DNA from: an uncultured Paracoccaceae bacterium
Lineage (GTDB): Bacteria; Pseudomonadota; Alphaproteobacteria; Rhodobacterales; Rhodobacteraceae
Reading direction: 5' to 3'
Assembly (NCBI GenBank): GCA_947500055.1
Contig: CANMQO010000006.1
Span: 62,001 to 126,000, forward strand
Length of the DNA: 64,000 nucleotides
In this document: positions 55,125-62,501 of the stretch, piece by piece
Position numbering within the stretch: the stretch's first letter is position 1
How the letters are laid out: every line of letters begins with the position of its first letter
Position numbers and translations under genes: made by a program
Notes under the pieces: model-generated
What the model was told of the DNA's origin: nothing
Databases searched by the model: none
What the model saw: only the letters and a program-made list of their open reading frames with translations

Positions 55125-55399
55125 CAAACGTAGGGTGCGCGTTCATGCGCACCATTCCAGCGTATCTCGGTCGTCACCCACCTGAAAGCATAGTTCTCAC
55201 CCGGATGCCTGCACCGTCGGAAGGATGATTTCCCCCATCGACGCATATCGAAATACACACTGCATTCCCTTCCACAAACCCCGCCCGGTCGATAGACCGG
55301 GCAGCGCCCGAACCGCCCCCACGGGGCGGGCGCTTCGCTTCCTGCCCCTCGGTTCGGGCACTGCCCTCTCCACAAGATTCTGACGTTCCGAAATCCCGC
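55125..55399. other. Structured spacer with overlapping inverted repeats
   Basis: This gap between convergent genes contains no gene. Three inverted repeats overlap: an 8-bp GCCCGGTC/GACCGGGC hairpin (55283-55302), a 17-bp arm pair with one mismatch (55299-55315 and 55350-55366) and an inner CGCCCC/GGGGCG stem (55314-55328). They share bases, so not all can form at once. Bidirectional termination is likely. Confidence 0.6.
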
Positions 55400-56074
55400 T
55401 TATCTCCCGATGCCCAGCCGGATACCGTCATTGAACCGCAACACATCTCTTTCAAGGTTCAGAAACTGGTTCTGCAATGGCTGCGAGGTTCCGGTATTGG
55501 CCACTTGCGCCTGCAACCGGTCAATCTGTACGGCCAATGAATTGCCGGTTTCCAGCGCCTGTTCCAGTGAAGCGGTTTGCTGAACGATTGTCTGGTTCGC
55601 CTCGCTCAACGCCGCTTCCTTTGCGGTGATCTGCAACTCCAGATTGGCCATCACGTCATGTGCATCCTCCAACTGCGCCGTGGCCGTTTCCGCCCGTTCA
55701 TCGGTTTCGCGGAACGCGACCAGCCCCCGGTTCACATCAATCGTAAGGGCCGTGGTTCCGGCCACCTGCAAGGGTTGCGAATGGTCGATCACCTGCCCGT
55801 TGCGTTTAATCACAGGCGGGGGAAAGCCGCTGTTTTCCATGTCGTTGGGCAACACGATCAGGGTGACGGCATGTTCGGCCGAGTTGTCAAAATACAGCGC
55901 GGCACCAAAACAGCCAGCCCCGACGATCATGAAGAATGACAGCAATGCGGCTTTCAGCTTGGTCAGTTCTGATGTGACCAGTGCAAAGACCACCAGAACC
56001 AGCATTAATCCGGCAAGGCCAATCGGGCCCCATTGCAGGAATTTCTCAAAAGCACCAATCGCGTCAGTTGGCAT
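55400..56074 (-). CDS. Hypothetical membrane protein with coiled-coil tail
   Basis: This 224-aa protein has two N-terminal membrane helices (about 13-35 and 45-65), a soluble region around residues 75-115, and a long heptad-rich helix (RAETATAQLEDAHDVMANLE onwards to about residue 195). I recognise no family. The topology suggests a membrane-anchored protein with a coiled-coil domain. The start at 56074 (MPTDAIG) is three codons inside the longest frame. Confidence 0.65.
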   Translation of the reverse strand: MPTDAIGAFEKFLQWGPIGLAGLMLVLVVFALVTSELTKLKAALLSFFMIVGAGCFGAALYFDNSAEHAVTLIVLPNDMENSGFPPPVIKRNGQVIDHSQPLQVAGTTALTIDVNRGLVAFRETDERAETATAQLEDAHDVMANLELQITAKEAALSEANQTIVQQTASLEQALETGNSLAVQIDRLQAQVANTGTSQPLQNQFLNLERDVLRFNDGIRLGIGR

Positions 56075-56477
56075 GACGAACACTCCTCAAATGTATCAAA
56101 TCAAAAACGAATCGAGATATGGGGAAATAATAGCACTAAATCGCGCCCTTTGTTCCCGTCTCAGCATTAATACCTGTTAACGCCACAACCAGCGCACGCA
56201 TCATTAATCACCAAATTCCGCAAAATCTGCCCGACGCTTTGCCGACGCATCGCCGACGTTTTGCCGACAGCCGAAATCCCAGCAAATGCAGGCATTCATC
56301 TGTGATTCGGGAAATCGCCCTGTTGCGCTGTCCCCATTCCACCGCACGGGCCACTAAGATGTGCGGCGCGCGCAATCCACAATTGCATCCCTCGCCCACC
56401 CCCGGCATAATCAGGATCGTGGGGCACAACGACATGGACCACCTGAAACAATCAGGGGCCGAGCAGAGGCGAAGTTG
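56075..56477. other. Gene-poor divergent spacer with a GCCGAC array
   Basis: About 400 bp separate two divergent genes. Apart from the 11-bp-periodic array at 56230-56268 I see no gene or RNA. Both promoters should be here, but no clear elements were identified. Confidence 0.5.
56230..56268. repeat. 11-bp-periodic GCCGAC array, copy 3
   Basis: This copy has four CCGAC cores in exact 11-bp register, but the filler order is gcttt, gcatc, gtttt, the reverse of copy 2. It lies between divergent genes. Confidence 0.85.
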
Positions 56478-56792
56478 ATGCGCAGTTTGATGATATTGGG
56501 GGCCTTGGTCACCGTAGCCGCTTGTGGCGGTGGCCGTGTGAGCGGGGCAGTTGGCGAAGCCTGCATTGACGCGGACAGGCGCAAGGCCTCACCCGCCTTG
56601 TGTTCCTGCGTACAGCAGGTCGCGAACCAGACATTGTCGAACAGGGACCAGTCGCGCGCTGCGGCATTTTTTGCCGACCCGCAACTGGCACAGGACACGC
56701 GCCAGTCCGACCGCCGCAGTGACGAGGCGTTCTGGGGTCGCTACAAAATATTCAGCGAAGCGGCAAAGCGGCAATGTCGGCCAGTAAGCTAG
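56478..56792 (+). CDS. Hypothetical lipoprotein (104 aa)
   Basis: The start MRSLMILGALVTVAAC gives a signal peptide with lipobox VAAC. Then come GEACIDADRRKASPALCSC and a basic C-terminus (SEAAKRQCRPVS), with cysteines that could pair in the periplasm. I recognise no family. Its last 41 bp overlap the convergent phosphatase gene. The ATG at 56478 has AGAGGCGAAG upstream. Confidence 0.7.
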   Translation: MRSLMILGALVTVAACGGGRVSGAVGEACIDADRRKASPALCSCVQQVANQTLSNRDQSRAAAFFADPQLAQDTRQSDRRSDEAFWGRYKIFSEAAKRQCRPVS

Positions 56793-57180
56793 CGCAGGAC
56801 CGTTCGATCATATCTAATGCACCGTCGAAATCCTTTGTATAATAAGGGTCTGGCACGTCTTTTTCCGCCAGTAGCCGGGCGGGCGTGTCGTTACCGGCAG
56901 GTCGCATCGCCTCGATATCCGACAGGTTCTGCCGATCCATCGCAATGATCAGGTCAAAGGCGGAAAAATCGGCAGCGCCGAATTTGCGTGCCCGCAGATC
57001 ACCCAGTTCAATGCCACGCGAACGGGCCGCCTCCTGCATTGGCCCGTATGGCGGATCACCCACATGCCATCCGCCCGTGCCCGCACTGTCCAGCGCCAAA
57101 TGCGGGGCAAGTTGCCGCATCACACCCTCTGCCGCAGGCGACCGGCAGATATTGCCAAGACAGACAAACAGAACCCGCAT
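56752..57180 (-). CDS. Low-molecular-weight protein-tyrosine phosphatase family protein
   Basis: This 142-aa phosphatase has the P-loop CLGNICRSP at residues 7-15 and the general-acid motif DPYY near residue 112, both intact. Such enzymes act on phosphotyrosine proteins, often in exopolysaccharide control, or on arsenate in related folds. It is next to a small membrane protein gene with a 1-bp overlap. Confidence 0.93.
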   Translation of the reverse strand: MRVLFVCLGNICRSPAAEGVMRQLAPHLALDSAGTGGWHVGDPPYGPMQEAARSRGIELGDLRARKFGAADFSAFDLIIAMDRQNLSDIEAMRPAGNDTPARLLAEKDVPDPYYTKDFDGALDMIERSCASLLADIAALPLR

Positions 57181-57611
57181 CAGCGCAAAACACCCGCCCT
57201 GGTCATTGCACGGGCATAGATCAGCAAAGCAATCAGGATGACCGGAATCGCGATCGTAAAGATCAGCGCGGCGGTGCCCGACATGGCCAGCGCATTCCCG
57301 CCATCGGCCAGAACATAGGTATAGATCGACGCAACGATCAGCCCCAAAAGCGACAGGGCAAAGGCCGACCCAGCATATCTGGAGCGCAGCAGGAGCAGCA
57401 AAGACCCCACAATCGACAGCCAGACCCCGACGGCCCAGGCGGCCTCAAACCACAGCGGGGCACCCTCCAGAAAGCCAAGCTGCTCTGGCGTAAGCATCTC
57501 TAAATACGCCGGATTTCCCGTCTGTGTCATGACATAATCAAATCCGCCACCGGCATTCCAGAGCAAGCTCAGAATGCCCACAATCCACAGATGAAATGGT
57601 GTTTTTGTCAT
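57180..57611 (-). CDS. Hypothetical small membrane protein (143 aa)
   Basis: Four predicted membrane helices (about 6-22, 55-77, 84-102 and 112-132) and a central loop with LEMLTPEQLGFLEGAPLW are visible. This layout resembles small uncharacterised inner-membrane proteins of Proteobacteria. The stop/start region touches the phosphatase gene downstream, so they are probably co-transcribed. Confidence 0.7.
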   Translation of the reverse strand: MTKTPFHLWIVGILSLLWNAGGGFDYVMTQTGNPAYLEMLTPEQLGFLEGAPLWFEAAWAVGVWLSIVGSLLLLLRSRYAGSAFALSLLGLIVASIYTYVLADGGNALAMSGTAALIFTIAIPVILIALLIYARAMTRAGVLR

Positions 57612-57653
57612 TGATATTCTCCCTCACAAAAGGAGGATACCAAAGAAGCAGGC

Positions 57654-58337
57654 TTAGGCCAATTCGCCCCGCGCCATGCGGTAATGGGCGCGGATTGATG
57701 GGATGAAAAACAGGATCCACCCCATACTCATCCAGGCCAGAACCGCTGCCGGAATCCAAAGGATTGATAGAACCAGCCCTATTAATCCTGTCAGGCGGTG
57801 GGCCGCGCCCGGGGCCAAGACCCGCAGGAAAAACAAGTGACACAGCTTGCCGCCATCCAATGGCTGCACCGGGATCATATTAAAGATAAAAAAGGCCAGA
57901 TTGAGAAGGGCAAACAGGCCCAGATAGCCGTAGATCTGAAAGAAAATCGGCGCAGTCGTCGCTTGCAGCATGTCCTGCATCATCCATTGTGCAAGCGACG
58001 CAATCGCCCATAGTGCAAGATTCACTAGCGGTCCCATGGCGACGATCAGTTCTTCTTCGCGTGGCCCGGCGGATCGAGCATGTTCGCAAAACCCACCACC
58101 GCCATGCAGCATGATGCGCCGCACCGGAACACCCTGCACCTTGCAGCCCCACGCATGGCCAAGCTCATGCAGGAAAATCGTTGTCACAAGAAGGGCCGCA
58201 AAGATCAGGCTGCCAACAGAAATCCCTTGTGAAAGCAGGACGATAAGCGCAATCAACAAGCCAAGTGATTGCCCGATTTCAACAGGGACACCCATCGGGC
58301 CGACAAACCGGAAGATCACATTATCGTCGCGCAGCAT
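57654..58337 (-). CDS. Site-2 protease family (M50) membrane peptidase
   Basis: This 227-aa membrane protein has the zinc-binding HELGH in TTIFLHELGHAWGC and the second motif NMIPVQPLDGGKL, giving a small site-2 protease like those seen in archaea and many bacteria. It cleaves membrane proteins within the bilayer, often anti-sigma factors; the target here is unknown. The start at 58337 follows AGGGATAGG; the frame is open 20 codons further upstream. Confidence 0.9.
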   Translation of the reverse strand: MLRDDNVIFRFVGPMGVPVEIGQSLGLLIALIVLLSQGISVGSLIFAALLVTTIFLHELGHAWGCKVQGVPVRRIMLHGGGGFCEHARSAGPREEELIVAMGPLVNLALWAIASLAQWMMQDMLQATTAPIFFQIYGYLGLFALLNLAFFIFNMIPVQPLDGGKLCHLFFLRVLAPGAAHRLTGLIGLVLSILWIPAAVLAWMSMGWILFFIPSIRAHYRMARGELA

Positions 58338-58490
58338 ATGCCTATCCCTGCTCAAACCTCGTCGGAGTGCTGAGACCACAGGGCTGCAACACGACACAAG
58401 TCTGACCGTTCACATTGGCAATACTGAGGCAAAGCTGTGGCCGATCTGCCCCGGTTGCCCAAGCCGGTAGACCGGGGCATGATCACGCCC

Positions 58491-59168
58491 ATGAAGATCG
58501 CAATCCTTACCGGTGCCGGCATTTCGGCGGAAAGCGGGTTGGGCACGTTCCGCGACGAAGACGGGCTTTGGACCCGGTATGACCTCAATGATGTGGCGAC
58601 GCCCGAGGGTTTTGCCCGCGATCCGGCGCTGGTGCATGAATTCTACAATGCACGACGGGAGAACTGTCTGGCGGCGGATCCCAACGCCGCGCATCTGGCA
58701 TTGGTGCGGCTGGCGCGCAGTCCCGATCATGATGTGACCCTCATCACGCAGAATATCGACGATTTGCATGAACGGGCCGGATCGACGGACACCATCCATA
58801 TGCATGGCGCGCTGATGCGCGCCCTATGCAATGCTTGCGGCACCCGTTGGGACGCGCCGCCAATCATGTCACCCCACGATCAATGTCCGAAATGCCTGCA
58901 AACCGCAACGCGGCCCGACGTGGTTTGGTTCGGCGAAATGCCTTATTTTATGGACAAAATCGCAACCGCTGTCACAAGGGCCGACCTGTTTGTGGCGATC
59001 GGCACAAGTGCAGAAGTCTACCCCGCCGCAGGTCTGATTGAACTGGCGCGGGGGAAAACGCTTGAGCTCAACCTCGTACCATCCGCGCAAACCAATGCGT
59101 TTGATGCAAGGCGCTTTGGCCCCGCGACGGATGTCGTGTCGCAATGGGTCAGTGAACTGACCGCATAG
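58491..59168 (+). CDS. cobB: NAD-dependent protein deacylase (sirtuin, CobB type)
   Basis: This 225-aa sirtuin has GAGISAESGLGTFRDEDGLW, the catalytic-site TQNIDDLHERAG and IHMHGAL (His), and four zinc cysteines (CNACG and CPKC). The FYNARR motif supplies the Tyr and Arg that let class III sirtuins remove succinyl and malonyl groups. It may keep Acs (9971-11929) active by deacetylation, as known in other bacteria. The start is uncertain between 58479 and 58491. Confidence 0.94.
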   Translation: MKIAILTGAGISAESGLGTFRDEDGLWTRYDLNDVATPEGFARDPALVHEFYNARRENCLAADPNAAHLALVRLARSPDHDVTLITQNIDDLHERAGSTDTIHMHGALMRALCNACGTRWDAPPIMSPHDQCPKCLQTATRPDVVWFGEMPYFMDKIATAVTRADLFVAIGTSAEVYPAAGLIELARGKTLELNLVPSAQTNAFDARRFGPATDVVSQWVSELTA

Positions 59169-59206
59169 GGCTGGACAGCAAGAACTCTCGGGATATGAAG
59201 GGCTGC

Positions 59207-60205
59207 ATGACACGTGCAATCGATATCACCGCATTGTCCAGGAACCTGCGTGCCGGTGACCGCCGGGCGTTGGCGCGGGCTATCACGCTTGTGGAAAGCG
59301 CGCGTGATGATCACCGAACCGACGCGTTGACCTTGCTTGAGGCTGTGGGGACAGACCGCCAAGCCATTCGGATCGGCCTGTCAGGTACGCCCGGCGTGGG
59401 CAAATCGACCTTCATCGAAAGCTTTGGCCTGATGCTGACAGCTCAGGGATTGCGCGTTGCGGTTCTTGCCGTTGATCCGTCATCCTCCCGGTCGGGCGGG
59501 TCAATCCTTGGTGATAAAACCCGGATGGATCAACTCGCCCGTGACCCCAACGCCTTTATCCGCCCGTCCCCCAGCCAGACGCAATTGGGTGGCGTCGCGC
59601 GACGGTCGCGCGAGGCTGTCGCGCTCTGTGAAGCTGCCGGATTTGATGTGGTGCTGATTGAAACGGTGGGCGTCGGGCAGTCCGAAACCGTAGTGGCGCA
59701 AATGGCCGATCTGTTTGTCCTGCTGCTGGCCCCTGCCGGCGGTGACGAATTGCAAGGGGTCAAGCGCGGCATCATGGAAATGGCGGACCTGATCCTTGTG
59801 AACAAGGCCGATGGGGCATTGAAACCGCAAGCGACACGCACCTGTGCGGACTATGCCGGTGCATTGCGCCTGTTGCGCAAACGGCCGCAGGACCCGGATG
59901 GGTTTCCCAAGGCTTTGACCGTCTCGGCATTGGAGTCCATTCAGATCGATGCAGCATGGGCCGAGATGCAGACACTGATCAACTGGCGACGCGACAACGG
60001 GGTCTGGGCCGCGACCCGGCAGGCACAGGCCGATTACTGGTTCACCGAAGAGGTGCGTCAGGGGGCGGTTGACCTGATCCTGCAGGACCCCGACACCGCC
60101 GCACGTATCAAGGCCGCACAGGCGGCGGTCAGCGCGGGGACACTCTCCCCCACGGCCGCAGCCGCGCAGGTTCTTGCGCCATATCAAGCCAAGGCCAATA
60201 GCTAA
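59207..60205 (+). CDS. meaB: Methylmalonyl-CoA mutase-associated GTPase MeaB
   Basis: MeaB (332 aa) is a G3E-type GTPase that gates cofactor B12 transfer to methylmalonyl-CoA mutase and protects it. Walker A is in GLSGTPGVGKSTFIE; VDPSSSRSGGSILGDKTRM and LILVNKADG are conserved. The mutase itself is not in the window. The start is chosen at 59207 (AAGGG upstream); 59195 is possible. Its stop is followed in the same frame by a VOC-domain sequence. Confidence 0.95.
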   Translation: MTRAIDITALSRNLRAGDRRALARAITLVESARDDHRTDALTLLEAVGTDRQAIRIGLSGTPGVGKSTFIESFGLMLTAQGLRVAVLAVDPSSSRSGGSILGDKTRMDQLARDPNAFIRPSPSQTQLGGVARRSREAVALCEAAGFDVVLIETVGVGQSETVVAQMADLFVLLLAPAGGDELQGVKRGIMEMADLILVNKADGALKPQATRTCADYAGALRLLRKRPQDPDGFPKALTVSALESIQIDAAWAEMQTLINWRRDNGVWAATRQAQADYWFTEEVRQGAVDLILQDPDTAARIKAAQAAVSAGTLSPTAAAAQVLAPYQAKANS

Positions 60206-60280
60206 CTGTTTTTCGTCGGTCTGCGTCATCACATAACGGGCGCGGGTCGGGCGGCTGACGGCGCCAAATGGTACGGCGAC

Positions 60281-60574
60281 ATGCTTGGCTTTGAGCTTCT
60301 ATACCACGCTGACGAAGCCGGTTGGAGTGAACTGACCACAATGACAGAAGGCGTCACACTTGGGCTGGGTGAAGAGGCGGACCCAACGCCGGGCAATGCT
60401 GTGCCGGTCTTTGGGATTGCTGATATCGATGTCGGGCGCAACGCACTGGAAGCCGCTGGCGTGCGGTTTGACGGCGAAACGATGGTCGACGATGGCATGG
60501 CGGCGACGGCGATGTTCTATGATCCGGACGGAAACGCCATGATGCTTGCCCAGGACCTGACCAGTCAGGGCTAG
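60281..60574 (+). CDS. VOC (glyoxalase-like) domain protein, start codon missing or non-standard
   Basis: The frame encodes MLGFELLYHADEAGW and a second half ending ATAMFYDPDGNAMMLAQDL, a single vicinal-oxygen-chelate domain. The domain's true N-terminus lies upstream of the first ATG: codons 60221-60280 read LRHHITGAGRAADGAKWYGD, which matches a VOC beginning. That stretch has no ATG, GTG or TTG and starts right after the meaB stop in the same frame. It may use CTG at 60221, be made by stop readthrough, or be a pseudogene. The first and last metal-ligand positions (H, E) are not all clear. Confidence 0.55.
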   Translation: MLGFELLYHADEAGWSELTTMTEGVTLGLGEEADPTPGNAVPVFGIADIDVGRNALEAAGVRFDGETMVDDGMAATAMFYDPDGNAMMLAQDLTSQG

Positions 60575-60807
60575 AGGCTGACCTGCCGAAATATCATCAG
60601 CGCTTCGCGGCGAGATTGTTTTGGGCATGGGACTTCAAGTCGAGAATTCGGACACCACTCCTAGTACCCTCGGACGCAATAGGAAACGCGGTTCAGGTAT
60701 CGCTCCCAGTATGCGAGCTATCATGCAATACATATCTTCATCGGCACGAGCGTTGGTGGGTTCTGCAGTTGCGGAAAGCCGGCGTTCATTGATACGGTAT
60801 CGACCTG

Positions 60808-61224
60808 ATGATCTACAGAGATGTTCAATTTAATCTGATCTTCATCGAAGGTGAAGGCAACGTTGCGCGCATGCCGACTCACGGCGGTATTTACGCCGAG
60901 ATTCATTGGCCGACCCGATCCATCCGGATCGGCGAAACGGGAAACTCGATGCGAGGACGCAACCGCTCTCATATGAGGTGGGCCGACAAACACCGCAATG
61001 GTACACACAATGAGAAAGAGGCCAATCGGCAAGGCATCATTGTTGAGCTTGCGAAGAAATGGGGCTCCGAAGGTCTCGAATATTATGTTATCACAGAAGA
61101 TCCGAGAGTGCGCGAAGACCGCGAGTTGCGGGTGGATTGCGAAAAGCAACTCCACCAATGGGCGCGAGTGCAAACAGAGTTCCGAAACTTCAATACCCAA
61201 CGAGGCTACAGAACCAGAAATTAG
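60808..61224 (+). CDS. GIY-YIG-like putative nuclease domain protein (138 aa)
   Basis: Residues ~27-60 read GGIYAEIHWPTRSIRIGETG followed by NSMRGRNRSHMRW. This matches the GIY-YIG pattern: GIY strand, RIG in place of YIG, then Arg and His in the first helix. A later RELRVDCEKQLHQW contains a Glu that could be the metal ligand. Base composition is lower in GC than neighbours. The ATG lacks a good ribosome-binding site. No homing-intron or methylase partner is adjacent. The nuclease role is a hypothesis. Confidence 0.55.
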   Translation: MIYRDVQFNLIFIEGEGNVARMPTHGGIYAEIHWPTRSIRIGETGNSMRGRNRSHMRWADKHRNGTHNEKEANRQGIIVELAKKWGSEGLEYYVITEDPRVREDRELRVDCEKQLHQWARVQTEFRNFNTQRGYRTRN

Positions 61225-61554
61225 AGTGTCGTCGAGAAGAACCACAACGCCTCACAACGAGTCTCGTTGGTATGGTAAGCTTGTTGACCAATGATGCCAA
61301 CTTGCTGACCATCGCCACCAGAAATAGGTAGAACCCAACCCCTGCTTCGTAGTGATCGCGTGACTGACGTCACGTGTTGATTGCAGCTTTGCAAAGATTG
61401 CCCCGGTCGGGCAGGCAAAGCGGGTTGACTGGACCGCGGAATCCTCCTATCTCGCGCTGATCTTATTCATGACCCGGTCTGACCGGATCGAAACTCTATG
61501 CAGGATGTCCCGCCATACGGGCCGGTGATATCCCTCAAGACAAGGAAAACGCCC
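61225..61554. other. Spacer with rpmB promoter and leader
   Basis: Only regulatory signals are seen in these 330 bp: a sigma-70-like promoter at 61425-61453 and a small CCGGT/ACCGG hairpin near 61474 in the leader. The segment before 61400 resembles the atypical composition of the GIY-YIG-like gene and has no gene. Confidence 0.5.
61425..61453 (+). promoter_or_regulatory. Sigma-70-type promoter of rpmB
   Basis: TTGACT (61425-61430), a 17-bp spacer and TATCTC (61448-61453) lie about 100 bp upstream of the rpmB start, leaving a ~95-nt leader. The -35 is a near-perfect match; the -10 is weaker. Confidence 0.6.
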
Positions 61555-61839
61555 ATGTCGCGCCGTTGCGAACTGACTGGAAAAGGCCCGATGTCTGGCA
61601 ACAATGTCAGCCACGCCAACAACAAGACCAAGCGCCGCTTTCTGCCCAACCTGCAGGATGTGACCTTGCAGTCCGACGTTCTGGGCCGGTCTTTCAAATT
61701 CCGCATCTCGAATGCTGCCCTGCGCACCGTTGATCACCGCGGTGGTCTGGACGCATTCATGTCCAAGGCAAAAGACGCTGAGCTGTCAGCCGGGGCGCTG
61801 AAAGTGAAGAAGGAAATCGCCAAGGCATCTGCTGCCTAA
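61555..61839 (+). CDS. rpmB: 50S ribosomal protein L28
   Basis: L28 (94 aa) begins [20 protein letters not shown], the typical bL28 start. It then has [13 protein letters not shown], residues that bind 23S rRNA near the exit tunnel. ATG at 61555 follows AAGGAAAAC. A strong terminator follows 23 bp after the stop, so it is transcribed alone. Confidence 0.98.
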   Translation: MSRRCELTGKGPMSGNNVSHANNKTKRRFLPNLQDVTLQSDVLGRSFKFRISNAALRTVDHRGGLDAFMSKAKDAELSAGALKVKKEIAKASAA

Positions 61840-61862
61840 GCGCATCTTTCCGTTGTAAATTC

Positions 61863-61896
61863 AAAGCCCGGTTGCGCCCGACGCAACCGGGCTTTT
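61863..61896 (+). terminator. Rho-independent terminator of rpmB
   Basis: A perfect 14-bp AAAGCCCGGTTGCG/CGCAACCGGGCTTT stem with a 5-nt loop, ending in TTTT, lies immediately after rpmB. Confidence 0.95.
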
Positions 61897-62058
61897 GGTT
61901 ATGGTCAGGTATTGCTGACTTTGTGCATTTCTAAAATTCTGTTAACATTCGCATATTCGTTACTGCGATGTGTTTTGAAAAATCAATTTGCGTTCATAGA
62001 TATGACGCACGGTCATCAATCCTGATGATCCCTATTATTCGTACCTGGGGGTTCGATT

Positions 62059-62469
62059 ATGAAAATTTCAATCAAGCGCCTGACAGGTGCAACGATACTC
62101 ATTCTGGGGCTGCTATTCCCCGCGTTTTCATCTGCCAATGAAACCGACACTGGTCGCTGGTCTGATGAAATCGACTATATCAGGTCGCATGGCGTGTCCG
62201 TTATCCAAAACGGGAATGGGTCTGCCCTGATTGTGCTGGAAACCAAGTTCGGCCCCGATGGCGCCCCCGCGATGCGCCTGCATCTGGGTAAGGATGGTGT
62301 CGCAAACCCATCGGCTGATTTGGGCGTTCTTTCCAAGATCAAAGGCCTGCAGGTTTTCGAAACCCCGGCAACCATCGATATATCTGACTTCAATGAACTG
62401 CATATCTGGAACGTGGATGACGGCACTTCATTGGGTGTGGCACCACTCGGGGGCTCATCCAACCCTTGA
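62059..62469 (+). CDS. Hypothetical exported protein (136 aa)
   Basis: The N-terminus is a signal peptide (MKISIKRLTGATILILG to SSA). The mature part is ~110 residues with VIQNGNGSALIVLETKFG and an acidic Asp/Gly-rich C-terminus, without cysteines. I recognise no family. It is preceded by an A/T-rich promoter region and followed 32 bp later by hrpB. Confidence 0.7.
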   Translation: MKISIKRLTGATILILGLLFPAFSSANETDTGRWSDEIDYIRSHGVSVIQNGNGSALIVLETKFGPDGAPAMRLHLGKDGVANPSADLGVLSKIKGLQVFETPATIDISDFNELHIWNVDDGTSLGVAPLGGSSNP

Positions 62470-62501
62470 CCCCCTACCGCAAGGTAGCAGACATAAGGGC
62501 G

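Noticed and set aside
60621-60833. 70-codon plus-strand frame between the VOC and GIY-YIG-like genes
   Set aside because: It is low-complexity Ser/Arg-rich sequence without an RBS or domain, overlapping the next gene's start; probably non-coding.
60721-61245. 174-codon minus-strand frame opposite the GIY-YIG-like gene
   Set aside because: It shows no domain or signal and no ribosome-binding site. The plus frame carries the GIY/RIG pattern and is preferred, though not certain.
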